Shown here: positions 34,837 to 54,019 of the stretch, piece after piece
Numbering within the stretch: position 1 is the first letter of the stretch
How the letters are laid out: each line of letters opens with the position of its first letter
DNA from: Citrus sinensis
Taxonomy: Eukaryota > Streptophyta > Magnoliopsida > Sapindales > Rutaceae
Length of the DNA: 64,000 bases
Direction of reading: 5' to 3'
Assembly (NCBI RefSeq): GCF_022201045.2
Contig: NC_068557.1
Coordinates: forward strand, 30,977,501 to 31,041,500
Program-made: the position numbers and the translations under genes
Notes under the pieces: model-generated
What the model saw: only the letters and a program-made list of their open reading frames with translations
Database searches by the model: none
What the model was told of the DNA's origin: nothing

Positions 34837-35546
34837 ATGGTGTCCAGACTTCAGAGGAGAAGAGCTTTGCACAGAAAGCTTCACATTCTGCGAACTCTTA
34901 CCAACTCCAAATCTGTAATATATATTCACAAACTCAAGTAAATTAATTATTTTGCTTCAAGCCATTTCATTTTCGCATGTCTGACCTCTTGTTGTTTTGT
35001 TAAATTAAGGTGAAGAAAAGCTCCATCATCATGGATAGCCTGCTCTACGTTTGCAAGTTAAAACTCAAGTTGGAAGCAATCAAAAGAGAGTATTCAAACC
35101 TCATGGCTATCAAGAAAGCATACTTAGACCTAATGAAACACAATCGCGTGCCCAAGGTTTTTCTCATCATTCTTCTCTCTCTCTTTCCATGTTGCCATTT
35201 CCTCTTTCTTTCTTTTTATTTTTCTTTTTTATTTTAAATAGTTTGTGAATTTTTTGTGTTTGGAATCAATTAGCAGGAGGTGAAAGTAGAGAAGATTGGA
35301 GAAAATTTTATAGTAAGGGTGAGGTGCAACAAGGGTGAGAACAGACTGGTTTCAATATTAGAAGCGTTTGAAGAAATGGGTCTTATTGTTCGACAAGCTA
35401 GTGTTTCATGCAACTATTATTTTGCAATGGAAGCAATTGCTGTTCCACAAAATCCACAACAGGCTCTGGAAGCTAGAGATGTCGCTCAAGTTATTCTAAA
35501 GGCAACTGAAAAACAAGCTGTGGAGTGGCAACCTTCAAAAGCTTAG
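34837..35546 (+). CDS. Atypical bHLH / HLH protein with ACT-like C-terminus
   Basis: Three exons, 34837-34914, 35010-35156 and 35277-35546, phase 0 joins with GT-AG borders, giving 164 residues. The start MVSRLQRRRALHRKLHILRT is followed by helix 1, the loop (NSKSVKKSS) and helix 2 (IIMDSLLYVCKLKLKLEAIK) of a bHLH fold. The third exon, VKVEKIGENFIVRVRCNKGE then LVSILEAFEEMGL, has the shape of the ACT-like domain found after plant bHLH domains. The basic region lacks the usual His-Glu-Arg DNA-contact set, so it may act as a dimerisation partner rather than bind E-boxes itself. It resembles small plant bHLH-family proteins of about 160 residues, mostly uncharacterised. Confidence 0.88.
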
Positions 35547-37616
35547 ATTTCGATCAATTCATTTTGTTAATTGATTAATTCATGACTCAAAAGTATGTAG
35601 TTTAATTTACTTTTGTTGAAACATGTGTCATTATTAGTTTCTTGTAACAATGTACTTTAATTTCCTCTTTTTCATTTCCGAAGCCAAGAAAATGACTGAA
35701 AATGAGATGGTGTGTTGTGTAGGAATTTGATATATGTACATAATTTTACTATTGCGAGTATATCCAGCTATATAGCTTCTTTTCATTAACATACAGCAAT
35801 AAAGAACTGACAAATGTCACTCTTAAAACTGGGCATAAAATTCAGGTGAAAACGATACATGTTTCTCAATTGGAAATCCTGCGTTCAATTCTATTATTTT
35901 GCATCGGTTAATCCAATAAGTAGCAGAAATAAATATTACTTATATAGGAAAAAGGAACTGAGCCTGCTCAGTGCTCTATTGTTTGTTCCCAACATCTTGT
36001 GAGCACACAGTAACTTAAATTAATAGTAATTAAGAATAGAATGAATGAATAATCTATGTAAACTTTTTCCCATTATTATTTAACCCTGGTATTCTGTTAA
36101 AGGACAAGATCAAAGAAAACAAAAGATAGCAGTAGTCATAGCCAGCCATGGCATGCACCTGCTTCGTGACATTAACCAGGCTGAATGTTTTTTTTTCCTT
36201 TTTGTCATGCTCTGTGTACATTCAATTCCATAAAACCATGTTGATGTTATCCATTTTGTTTTGTGCACAAAAAGTGAAAAAAAAATGAAGAAGATTTTTT
36301 TTTTTCCTTCAGTTATGGGTTGGATATAATATTTCAAACGTTTGGTAATGTTTCTGGTGAAAATTGGAAGAAGTCTTACCATATATATACATATATAGCT
36401 CGACAAGTTTGACTGAATCCAAGCTAAAAGTTAATAGATAAATAAATAAAATGCAATAACTCGTGCTCCTCATTACCCAAAAAGCACTAAGATCCAAACG
36501 ATGAAATAAAAGCCATCCATAATCGATTCGGTGATAATTATGAACAAAATCTGATGACAACTTACATTACACAAATGCTGCAGCATCTTGCAAGTACCAA
36601 CAAAGTACTAAATTACAATTTGAAGTAGGTTAATTAAATGACAAGTGGATTTGGATATAATAATCAAAAGGATCCTACGTCCTTCAATTACAATTGAAAG
36701 TCTACATTAGACGTCATGATCACCTTGACCGCCCATTATTAGTTTAACCGCAGATGTTATCCATTAGATTCATTCTCGGATAAGGATATGATGGATATTA
36801 ATTATGGCCTTACGAGGATCACTACGCACCAACTACGGTCATATTAAACTTTTACCAAGCCCAAAGAATATTCTCATATACTCTCGTACATTGCATTACC
36901 ACTACAAAATTCTTGCGGTGCGGCTAATTATAACAAATTAATAGACATATTATAACAATTTTGTAATCACAGTTGCACCAAACAAAATGGTCCTTCAAGT
37001 CATTGGAACGGCCGAACAGTCATTCAAAATAAAAAAGGAAACTTAAAAAAAAAAAAAGAGAGAGAGAGAGAATGACGTACACTTTGAATGGTAAAATAAC
37101 ATAAAAATCACACCATAAATGGAAGAGCAAATTTTATTTTTTAAAAAGCAAATAGATAAATTTCAATTTCTAGAGGGTTGGGATAATCAATTTTTGTACC
37201 AAGAAGTCACAAAAACTTAAATGGTAAAAGTAAATTATATGATGAAAATTGATGTCATTATATTATATATATATATATATTTCTTATTGGTTTAATGGTT
37301 ACTTTCACTGTTTTTGACTTTTATGAATAAACGATATCTAACCATTTAATTTAATTAGAATATCTTTGCTTCCTCAAATTGACCAAATGAAAACATCATC
37401 TCCCAATAAGTGCCTTTTCACTTTCTTCCTTCATTTCTCTAACAACTTCGTTCAGCTCGTCGTCTGCAGTTGAGACATCCGAAATAATCTTTTTTTTTTT
37501 TAAAAAAAAAAGCACAAAAATGGGAATATATAATTCAGCAATTGCAAGTAATTAAGACTAAAAGCAGAAGCAAAGAAATTAACTTTGTGAAAATCTTGGG
37601 GATATGCTTGGGAAAT
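35547..37616. other. Intergenic
   Basis: 3' flank of the bHLH gene and AT-rich spacer. Open frames of 83-98 codons on the minus strand near 36110-36560 show no domain. No element defined. Confidence 0.35.
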
Positions 37617-37619
37617 TAA

Positions 37620-38239
37620 GGTGGCATTTGTTTTTTAACTTAATGACTTAAAGTGACTTAACTTAATTAATTAAGTTAATTAGAGGTGTTTGTTTTTATA
37701 ATTTAATGGGACTTTTTAGATAATTTTGACTTAATAAAATAATCTAATTTTTTTGACTTTTTACTTAATGGAGAAATTTGAATTAAGTCAATTACTTACT
37801 AATGTAAAAAATATCCATGTTTTATAATTTATTTTTCATGTTTATCCCAAAAGTCACCCATAGACATTTACCCCACATAAAAATATCCATGTTTTTTCTT
37901 TCTTATATTATATATGATAAAATTTAAAATTTATGGTATTTATATATTAAAATTCCAAAATAATTATGTATTCACTTGAATATAATTTTACTTATAAATG
38001 TTAAAATATTGTGGTAGTTAATATATTATTTATTTGACATTCAAATTTAATAAGGATACAAATGTAAAAGTACATATTTTCAACTTTTTCAGTTGAAAAA
38101 AACAAACAACTTAATACTTATTTTTCGAGATTCAGACGAAAAAACAAACATATTATTCAGATTCAGACATTCAGATCTATTCAGAATTCAGACTAATTCA
38201 AGTCTATTCAGATTTCAGACAAAAAAAACAAACGCCACC
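37620..38239. mobile_element. PIF/Harbinger-type MITE, TAA duplication
   Basis: Ends GGTGGCATTTGTTTTTT and, reversed, GGTGGCGTTTGTTTTTTT, flanked by TAA at 37617-37619 and 38240-38242. Length 620, non-coding. The right half contains repeated ATTCAGATTCAGAC-type motifs, a feature of a widespread plant MITE family. Confidence 0.82.
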
Positions 38240-38242
38240 TAA

Positions 38243-41080
38243 ATTAACAAATTAATGCAACAAACTGAAGCAAATTATATATATCCACCTCGACCTCGAG
38301 CCCGCCCCATGGATTGGTCATAGCATAATACACGGACCATGACAACATGTGAATTACATTCCATTGGGTGCTGGCTGGGATCGAATGCTTAAAAGTTAAT
38401 CTCATATATATCTTCAGAACAGATGATGTTCAAACTGCTAATCGAACATGTGCATTTAGAATACTTTGAGTAAGTTGGAAAAACGTTAACCAGCACGATC
38501 ATGTTTCGTGTAGGAAAAGCATATGTAGTCTTAATTATATTTGAAGGATTTACACGAGACTATTAATTTATAAAAATAATAATAATAATAAGGATAATAT
38601 TCTGAAATTAAGGCGAAGTTGTGAGGAACTTTGTGATCATTGAAAATGTAGTATATATTCAAATAAAAATTATAATTGACTAATTAGAGAGAAAGAGAGA
38701 GCATGAAAGATGCCGTAGGTGAGGGAAGTCAGAGGTGGGAACAAATAATTAATCACGGGATTATTTAACTATTTTCTATTATTTTATTAGTAAAAGTCAT
38801 TCATGTCTCAAGTATAATAAATAGAAAAAAAAAAAAGGCCCAGTTGTAGAAAAAATAATGAATCTGTCACATTGCTTCACGCATCAAGAAACTCTAGAAG
38901 ATCATTAATTTTCATATTATTTATCCAAGAAAAAAGAGATATCCAATTGGCCACTTTTCATCGCTTTCCCACTTTTGAGAGACAAAAAGATAGCCACCCG
39001 TTACTGACTTAGTCAAATTTGCCTAGATATATATATATATATATATATGACATACAACTAATCTAAAACCACATGTCGCGTTTTAATAAATGTGGATTCT
39101 AGTCGTAAATATTTTTATTTTTTAATTTTGGGTATATATCAAATCATCATTAATCCTGTTAATGGCATCAAGATTTTAGATTCTTTCTTTTTCTTTTTAA
39201 CTGATCTATCGATCGTTTTTGTATTTTAATGCAAGTTCAAACGTTTCTTTCGTGATCATATAAATGTTCAATGAATCCACACCATTGATAGCAAATTAAC
39301 TTGTTTCTTTGTCTCTTTTGTTTTTGCCACTTCTGAGATCCCAAAACGAGTTGGATTCCAATTATTTCTCTCAAATATCAAATATCTAATATATGGTACT
39401 ATGATGGCATAATAATATAATCCACAACCAACAAATGATGGGCGATGATATCATGGTGATGATTTTTCTTTTAATATAAAAATATAAAAATATAAATTTT
39501 TAATCAATAAGATATTATTGTGATTCTTATTTCAAGTCTTTATTTAACCTGCATATGTCACTCTATCTGCAGACAAAACGTAGCGCATACCAATTCTTAA
39601 TAACAATCTCAACATATAACCCTAATTTCAGAGAATAAAAGCTGTGAGGAGGATGCATAAGTTGATGAGCTCATCATCGTAAAATTGTTTTATTTACAAG
39701 TAATTAAATTAATGGATAGCTTCTCTTTCATTTGCTAGTGTAAGGGCCATATTAAAATCAAACATTGCTTTCAATTCACGAAGAGAGAGTCATGACTTTT
39801 TTATTTTAAGAGGTACTGTTAATAGATGATAAGGGCACTCCAAAATTAAATATTGGACTTCATTGTCATCTAGTTTCCAGCCTGTGGGTAAATATATAGA
39901 ATGAATTCAGAATTGATTTTTGCCAGGGATTTTTTTTAATAAATTAAGATATATATTTTAATTGGATAAAAAAATTCCTTGAATTAATCAATATTATCCC
40001 CTATTTGTATGACATATCGCAATGGAAATTAAGGGGGAAAAAAAAAGATTGTAATATGGGAATGCCCAATTCAATCTTTTTTATTTCTTGCCCCTCATGG
40101 AATTCAAGGTAGAGTGTCCGACTAAATAAAATTAGTTAACAAACACTAAAACAAGCCTTTGGGAAGATCGTATCATAAGACATAAACATGAGTACATGAC
40201 GAAATAATAAGAAAAAAATGATTTTTTTTCCTGTTTTTTAAAAGATAAGAACGTATATGTTATAATTTCTTTAATATCCAAATACAATTTTTCTTCTTTT
40301 TTTTTCTATTTCTATCGAGAAATCTTACCTGTTATTTGCATTATAATAAAAATTAATTAATTTAATAATAATGTTTCAATTATTGTATGAAAGAAAACGT
40401 TAATTTATCTTGAAAAGATGCTCGTTAGGACTCAATTACAGAAGATAGATAGAATATAAAAGGTAAGAAAACACAACTTTCAAACCAAATAACCAATAAA
40501 TCCCTTAAAGGGAGGAAATGAAGCTTGCTAAAGGAAAACCAACACATATTTGTAGTGTATATATATTGAGAGAGGAGATGAGAGGGCGGCATGATCGAGC
40601 AATTGAGTAGTTGAGGAAGGTATCCAATATATATAAACAAAAAATTGTGTGGAGAAGTGGGAGCTTGGAACTCAATCAGTGGGCTATAAAAAGAAATTAG
40701 AAATTAATCTAAGAAGAAAAAAAAAGAAAGAGGGGGGAAGGGGGGGGGTTGCTTTCAAGTAGTTTAATTAATAATTTTATGAGGGATTATATATATCACA
40801 TTTGCTTGCACGTCCTTCATAAAATAATATCAAAATTAAACTATAATACCCTGAAACCAATCTGTCAACATGAGTACTCCCACATTTTTAAAGCACCCCC
40901 ATTTTCCATTTCTTCTTCCGCTCATCATCAAACATTAATCTCCGCCACGTTCCCCTTTCTCTCTCTATCACTCTTTTTAATTATACACACACATATATAT
41001 ATATATAATTTAGGATACATAGGACGTCGCCGGGCGGCGATCAACGTTGAAGATAAGTATAGAGTAGAGGGGTTTCAGGT
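38243..41080. other. Intergenic and WRKY promoter
   Basis: AT-rich, with (TA)n at 39028-39048 and a G-rich run at 40735-40749. The last about 120 bases are the WRKY leader, with a (CA)n(TA)n run at 40985-41008 that could hold the TATA box. Nothing else identified. Confidence 0.35.
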
Positions 41081-42331
41081 ATGGACGGCAGGTTCAACAG
41101 CAACAGCAACCCATTTACTGGTGAGCAAGAAGAAAATGATACGACGCCGGAGAACAGCTCCGAATCCCCACCTTCTTCTTCCACTTATAACGACATGATG
41201 AAGATGACCTCTACTTCTTCCCCTAAGAAAAGGTTAGTTAACTCTCTATTATTGTTATAATTGAAAAAAAGAAAAGAAAAAGTAATTGTCCCATAAAACA
41301 AACCTACTCTAACCATGAACATATGTAAGTAATTGTAACTTGTACTACGTAATAATAATGTGTATCAGTACGGTTGGTTAATGAGTACCCGATCGATTTT
41401 TCTAATTTTAGATGAATATTTATTATGAATATGCAGTTTTGTTTACTTATGTATATATAAAATAAAATAAAAAAAATGAAATTAATTAAGTGGGGATTTG
41501 ATGATGAGCAGGCGAGCTATGCAGAAGAGAGTAATATCAGTGCCAATCAAGGAGGTGGAGGGATCAAGACTGAAAGGGGAGAGCGCCCCACCCTCCGATT
41601 CCTGGGCTTGGCGAAAATACGGCCAGAAACCCATCAAAGGCTCTCCTTATCCGAGGTCTGTACTCACCACCGATCACTATCTCTACCTCCAACGTTCGTT
41701 CAATTTCTCATTATGTATTCCCAGCGTTAGCGTACAAGCAAACCAAATTAATTACACTCAAAACTAAACAACAACATAAATAAATAAATAAATAATTGGA
41801 TTTTACAAAATTTGCAGAGGATATTACAGATGTAGCAGCTCGAAAGGCTGCCCGGCAAGAAAACAAGTGGAGCGAAGCAGCGTGGACCCCAGCATGCTAC
41901 TCATCACCTATTCTTGTGAACACAACCACCCTTGGCCTCTTCCTTCTACTTCTAGAAACCACCACCACCACCACCACAATTCTAAAGCCGCCAAGCCCGA
42001 CCGCGACCCCGAGCCAGAGCCCGAACCCGAACCCGAGCCCGAGCCGGAACACGAAGAGAAGTTTACGGATCTTGCTGATCATGATAACGCGCTCATGACG
42101 ACGAGTGCGGATGAATTCACGTGGTTCGGGGAAATGGAAACGACAACCTCCACCATCCTGGAGAGCCCCATTTTTGCCGATAGGAGTCAATCCGATTGTG
42201 ACAGCCTGTCCATGTTCTTCCCAATGAGGGAAGAGGACGAGTCCCTGTTCGCCGATCTCGGCGAATTGCCGGAGTGTTCCATGGTGTTTCGCCGCCACAG
42301 AAATCTGGGACCAGAGGTACAGATCTGTTGA
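41081..42331 (+). CDS. WRKY65: WRKY transcription factor, group IIe (WRKY65-like)
   Basis: Three exons, 41081-41232, 41512-41655 and 41818-42331, give 269 residues starting [10 protein letters not shown]. The WRKY domain has [18 protein letters not shown] (residues 82-99), then a zinc finger C-x5-C-x23-H-x-H (C104, C110, H134, H136), the group IIe pattern; the second intron interrupts the conserved Pro-Arg codon, the usual WRKY intron site. Flanking blocks [34 protein letters not shown] and [15 protein letters not shown] match Arabidopsis WRKY65 and its relative WRKY69. These factors bind W-boxes (TTGAC) in the nucleus. Low-complexity inserts follow the domain: six His, then a Glu-Pro repeat (about residues 157-171). 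Symbol is by family resemblance; true orthology needs a tree. Confidence 0.94.
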
Positions 42332-44144
42332 CACGTGTCCATTCTTAATTTAATACTACTCATCGGTGTGCGTATCGTGCGCTATGAGATAGATAACAAC
42401 AGGACAACAAAAAAGAAAAAATCAAAACCATTTTTTTTTTTTTAATTCGCCTTTTCGAGTTTTTGATTTTATTATTTTCCTTTGGCTTTGATTTCAGTGT
42501 AGTTATTGAATAAAAATAAATTCGCCATTCTGTCGTGATCTTGCCGTAGTTAGCATCGTAGCCGTCCGCTTCGTGTCCCCATTGCCAACTTGTTAATTGT
42601 CTGCTTTAATTTGGCCTTTGAATATTTGATTAAGCAACAAACCACTTGCCGTGGCGGATGAACTTACTGTTTTGTTTTTTTTTTTTTAAATCAAAATTGG
42701 CTGGCTACATGAAAAAATATTAATTAATGACATTTTTATTTATATTCTTTTTATTTGAACAAAATATGAAATGTATATGAAAAATCTAATAAAATGGAAA
42801 TTGTATCATTGTACCGTGTAAAATGAGTCAGAGTAATGCTACTCTTAAAAAATATTTTGAATTAAAATTTGTCATTTTTCAATTTGAAAATGAATATATA
42901 TTTTTAATTTTTAATTACATTTACATCATTATAGATATGAAATAATATTTATTTGAGATGGTGATCCTCTTCTGCCTAGCAATTTCTTACCTCGTGTAAT
43001 TGAAGATGGAAGGTTCTATGCTAGCGATAGTTTGATTGGATGTGAAACAAATGACTTGCCGGCCAATCCCAATCCCAATCCCACAAAAGTCAAATGAATC
43101 GAAAAAGTTTGACTTTTAGGTGTTAATATAGCTGGAAATTATTCCACTGGATTGCACCTCCACAAAATCAGGCGGCATTACTATTCAAAATCAGGCGGCA
43201 TATTTAATATGTGATGTATTGAAAAATGAGAGCGGGAGCACATGATACACATATTTCTTTGATAATATAATAATTATATTCGTTCATCTTTATCTTCTTT
43301 TCCCTGTATCTTGGCTTAACCAGCTAAGAAAATTAGTATTAAAATACAGAGAGTGGTTAGCGAGGAGATATATTAATGATTAAGCTTTTCAATTATTGGT
43401 CAGTGCAATATATTATTAATCACAAGAAAAGAAAAAGTCCAATTGTCTTCTTTCTTATCCATTATTGCATAGGACAGAAGGAATACATAAATTGAGTATA
43501 GTGCCAGCTAAATCATCCTGGCCTACCGTTACTGAAAGCAACTGCGTCAGCTTCGTGTTAACCTCTTCGTTAGTGAAATAATTAAGAAGTGCAACAGAGA
43601 TCAGTGACAGATTTCATTTTCATTAATATGTTCATGAAATTGGGTGAGAAGTTTTTAGGCGCTTCCAGTCCCCGTTAGATTTTCACTTTATGATCTCTTC
43701 TTAATCTTTTTAAACAAAAATAAATACAATTTGTTTACCAACCTTGCACATCATTTAATCACAGGCCGTGCACAGCTTCAATCTTGCAAAAGAGAAACAA
43801 AGTTGGCGACACTTGCTTAATCATGTTCTTAATGAAAAATAGGATGCACAATACTGAAATAGGATTCTAGATGCGAACAAGAATCTCTCGATAAACAATT
43901 TCTCAGTGCAAATTTGTTCCCACTCAATACCTAAGTATGTAATTCATTGTTCCTACATAAACTCCTAGTCAGCCAGCCAAAAACAAGAGTCACCGGGAAA
44001 AATTTTGAATCTGAAAGAGAAATTAATCACCGCCTATCTCCTACTGTAGGCCACTTTTCAGAAAATTTTACACAATAACGGAGAAGAGAAAACAGACAGA
44101 GCCTAACATATAGCCGCTTCGTCCGTTAAAAATATATCAACCCA
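42332..44144. other. Intergenic between convergent WRKY and RAB genes
   Basis: 3' flanks of two genes that point at each other. T-rich runs near 42430 and 42673. No further gene. The direct repeat TCAGGCGGCAT occurs twice near 43169 and 43191. Confidence 0.4.
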
Positions 44145-50489
<6,345 letters not shown>

Positions 50490-50902
50490 TTAAAAGCAAA
50501 AAAATGCCTGCCAAATAAATAACAAATTAATTAATAATTAAAATTAACACTTCATTAATGAAAACAAGAAGACTTTAGAGAAGGAAATTAATTGAATGTT
50601 TAATTTAGTGAAAGAAAGAAAGAAACCTTCTTGGGCGTCCTTGTACTAACATTTCGAAGCTTTTCAAGCATTTGTTCTTGAGTGAAAATTCTACCGGGTG
50701 AGCTCATAAAAACGCTTCTTCTAACGGGAGGTGACCATAATCCACTTTGCTCATAATCAAAGTCATATTCAGATGCATCAAAGAACTTTTGAAGCAGCCG
50801 GTCCGATACGGACTTTGAAACCAGTTGGATTTTTTTAGGAGAAAACTCGGCCAGTACTAGTGAATTAGGTGAAGAAGAAGATGATGCTTCAGAGTTTGAC
50901 AT
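50490..50902 (-). CDS. Small protein of unknown function
   Basis: Exon 1 (50627-50902) encodes [20 protein letters not shown] and on through [40 protein letters not shown] and [18 protein letters not shown] to [12 protein letters not shown] donor follows the KK, and the first AG downstream with a short in-frame end is at 50508, giving exon 2 (50490-50507, AFFCF, stop): 97 residues in all. The dense, non-repetitive, charged sequence is much more gene-like than the neighbouring frames. It resembles small plant proteins carrying a [12 protein letters not shown] block, for which I know no function. There is no signal peptide or membrane segment. Exon 1 is well supported; exon 2 is less certain. 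The ATG at 50902 is preferred over an upstream GTG. Confidence 0.65.
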
Positions 50903-51345
50903 TGACACTCGCACACAAAATTAGAGGAAATTATTTGAACTCAACAGAGAGACACCGAACAAGATAAATGATAGATGTATGTACTAATATTATAAATGTG
51001 ATGTTGAGGAGAAATTGAAGCTAGTGTTTCACATATAATTTCCGGGGGGAAAATGCGAGCTGGGAACAGTGACAAGGACGTGTATGGCTGTATGCAATCA
51101 TTCATAGAGAATAGAGATGGTCGTGGGTACCATTACTATTTGAGGTTTCACTTAATTAATGTTTTGAATTTCAGTGCCTAAATTTTTGAGGAAACCTCTA
51201 ACCTTTTTTGGCTAAACAATAAGTTGATGTACGGAAAGCCATGTTTTACTTTACCTACGCATTAGATTTATTTTGTTATGTAGGTAAAGGGCACATATTC
51301 CTATGCGGACCATCAGTATTTGTTATAGGGTTTTAATCAATAATC
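50903..51345. other. Promoter side of the small unknown gene
   Basis: Upstream DNA of the minus-strand gene at 50490-50902. No element recognised. Confidence 0.35.
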
Positions 51346-51356
51346 AATTCTTTTCG

Positions 51357-51700
51357 CCACTTCGGCCTTGGTCGGAGTGGTGGGCTGCTGCCCTCACAAA
51401 CATTGTGAGGGCAGCGGTTCAAGCCCCCACAAAAGTATTTGTGGGGGCTAACGTGCTTATTTGTTTAATATTTCAAAAATTTCCTCTCCCTCGTGCAATA
51501 CGAGTGGAGTATGGACATCCCTCTTCTGTAAGGGATTATTTGTCTGGGCATGTACTTCACAGAATTCAATGTAATAATATAAGTCCCAATCATGTATTTC
51601 TGATTGTAAATATCAGTGTAATATATCTACTATAATAGCAGTTGTAAATATCTGTGTAATGCAGTAATATGATGATTAATCAGTATTCAAAAAAAAAAAA
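51357..51700 (+). mobile_element. Complete SINE with 11-bp target duplication
   Basis: AATTCTTTTCG occurs at 51346-51356 and 51701-51711, exactly flanking the unit. The 5' part has an A-box-like TTGGTCGGAGTGGTGGG and a perfect B-box GGTTCAAGCCC (51416-51426), separated by a stem CCCTCACAA/TTGTGAGGG. The 3' end is a run of A. This is a tRNA-derived plant SINE of 344 bases. The exact duplication and intact tail suggest a fairly recent insertion. Confidence 0.9.
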
Positions 51701-51711
51701 AATTCTTTTCG

Positions 51712-51927
51712 AGGTTATATGATCCACGTAACCAACAATATTGTGGGGTTCATCAAATAATGTATATATACATACATACAAATTATATCAACCGTTAAAT
51801 CTTAGACAGACATGTATATTTGATTAGTTTGTTTATCTTAAGTTAAGATGCACATTGAAGATCCGCTGATCAATGCCTCAGTAATATGACTACAATTGTT
51901 ACGTTGACTCACATGGTGCAACTCATG

Positions 51928-51970
<43 letters not shown>

Positions 51971-53382
51971 CACTTCGAGAAACCTTTCATTATTGGAAAT
52001 TTATTTACAACATTGGGAAACAGGGAAAGAAGAAATTTACTATAAAAAATCCTTCCAAATTTTTATTTAGATTAATGAGAGGACTTGAAAACATTGGGTA
52101 AAAAGATGGATGAAGAGGAGAGAGAAAGCGTGTATTAATGATAAAATTATAAAAAATAAAAAAATTAATATCATTTAATCCATTAGATCCTTACCGTTGA
52201 TATATTTTAAATTTAAAAGTTTAAAATTAGTGTAAAATTAAGTATAATTTCAGAGGGCTCTTGATCCGTCTCACACACACAGTTCTTTTCTATTGCGGGT
52301 GTTCTTATTTTTTTTTATATAAATACACTTTTAAGCCATGAGATTTAATAAAATTAATTTTTAATACTATTAAATTACATGATTTTATAATATATTAAAA
52401 ATTAACTCTATTAAAATACACAACTTAATAGCATATCAGTAATAAAAAAAGAAGATGTTTGTATCTAAGAATGATTTTATATAATAAAACTATGATAGTA
52501 GTGGGCATCATCGGCAAATACGCCAAGAGACTTTCATATTTTTAGCCTTTATTTGTTTTTAGGATATGTTTAAATTTTCACCTGCCTCCTCGATAGTTGG
52601 ACTACTAGCCTTTGTCAATGTGTAGGGTCTTTAATTACAACATCCGTCCAACTGCCGTGTTACATTTTGTTTGTAGCAGAGCGTGCAGAATTGTTGATTT
52701 TAGCATATTTAAATATTTTGATGGAAATAGCAATTCTGGTTGTTTACGACGTTAATTGGATGGACGAAAAGAAATTCGTTTTATAGGTTTCATAGTAATT
52801 GGATCTTTGAACATTTCTAACATCTCTTGGGTACTGCATCATGCACTTTACGTTCATGAAATGAAGAAAATATTGTCGAACGGAAAATCATATCTATGCT
52901 TTGTGGGGATTACCACCATTCCATAATTTTTAAAAATAATAATTAATCACAAACTTACTCATACCATGCCATCACATATTTTGTATGAGACGGTTCTAGA
53001 TAGACATGACATAGGCAATGTCATGTGGGTCCGACGAGAGACGAAAGTTTGTACCAGGCGAACAGGCACGCAGCAATACGTATCAATCAGATTCCAGAAT
53101 CCAAGAATTTGTGTAACATCGACCTGTCAGACACCGCATCAGCATCACAGAACTCCCCTCGCCTAGTACCAAGGCCTTTAAAACCACCAGCTTCAACTGG
53201 GGACCCCGACACTGCTTCATGTGCCACCACAGCCTACAGGTCTACTACTAGGCTACTCTCTTTTCTTATTTTATTAAATTAGTTTTCCCAAATTGCTATC
53301 TATTCTATTTAAATATCTAATAGAAATTTCACAGAGCAGTGCGCCGAAGATTGTTAATGCTATTGCCACCCTTTCTTCTTAA
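51712..53382. other. Intergenic
   Basis: Contains a (TG)n microsatellite at 51929-51970. A GC-richer patch at 52990-53250 has open frames in two plus-strand frames (66 and 85 codons) but no recognisable domain. No gene supported. Confidence 0.4.
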
Positions 53383-53390
53383 TTTTCACT

Positions 53391-54011
53391 GGGGATGGTA
53401 ATTATACCCATAAATTCGTCTAAATTTATCTGTTAAAATTTGTCTGTTGTGGATAATTTTATCCGTTACGAGTGAGTTTAATATTATAAATTAAAATCTA
53501 CACATGGATACAGGTGGATTTAGTATTAACTTTATATCTAGTGAATACCCACATGAATATCCACTAAACCCATAATTTTTTTTCAAATATTTTTAATTTA
53601 ATTTTAATCTAAAAATATATAAAAATAATAATGTCATTATTTAAATTATCAAATAACCAAAGATTCAAAGTTGTGTATGTGTGTATGTGACACATCTCTC
53701 ATTCTAAAGTAATAACCTAAAAAAAACTAAAAACATTTTCCTTCAAATTAGTATTTAAAAATATTAATTTTAATTATTATTATAGACATTGTATCATCAC
53801 GAATTTAATAATTATTAAAACCCACTACGAGTGAATTTTTTTCAAAAAATTAAAATTCACTGTAAGTTACGAGTGAATTTGACAATTTAAATTTTATACA
53901 AATCTGCGAATTTAACAATAACAAATCTGCGAATTTAACAATTTAAATTTTATACAAATTTAAATTTAATAATAACAAATCTACTGCGGGCTTGCCCATC
54001 GCCATCCCTAG
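53391..54011. mobile_element. hAT-type MITE, 8-bp duplication
   Basis: TTTTCACT flanks it at 53383-53390 and 54012-54019. The left end GGGGATGGTAATTATACCC and right end GCCCATCGCCATCCCTAG are inverted relatives (GGGATGGCGATGGGC type). The interior contains repeats such as AAATCTGCGAATTTAACAA twice in tandem near 53902-53945. Length 621, non-coding. Confidence 0.82.
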
Positions 54012-54019
54012 TTTTCACT

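Noticed and set aside
53025-53282. 85-codon frame in a GC-richer patch
   Set aside because: Two competing plus-strand frames, neither with a recognisable sequence; no splice or promoter context.
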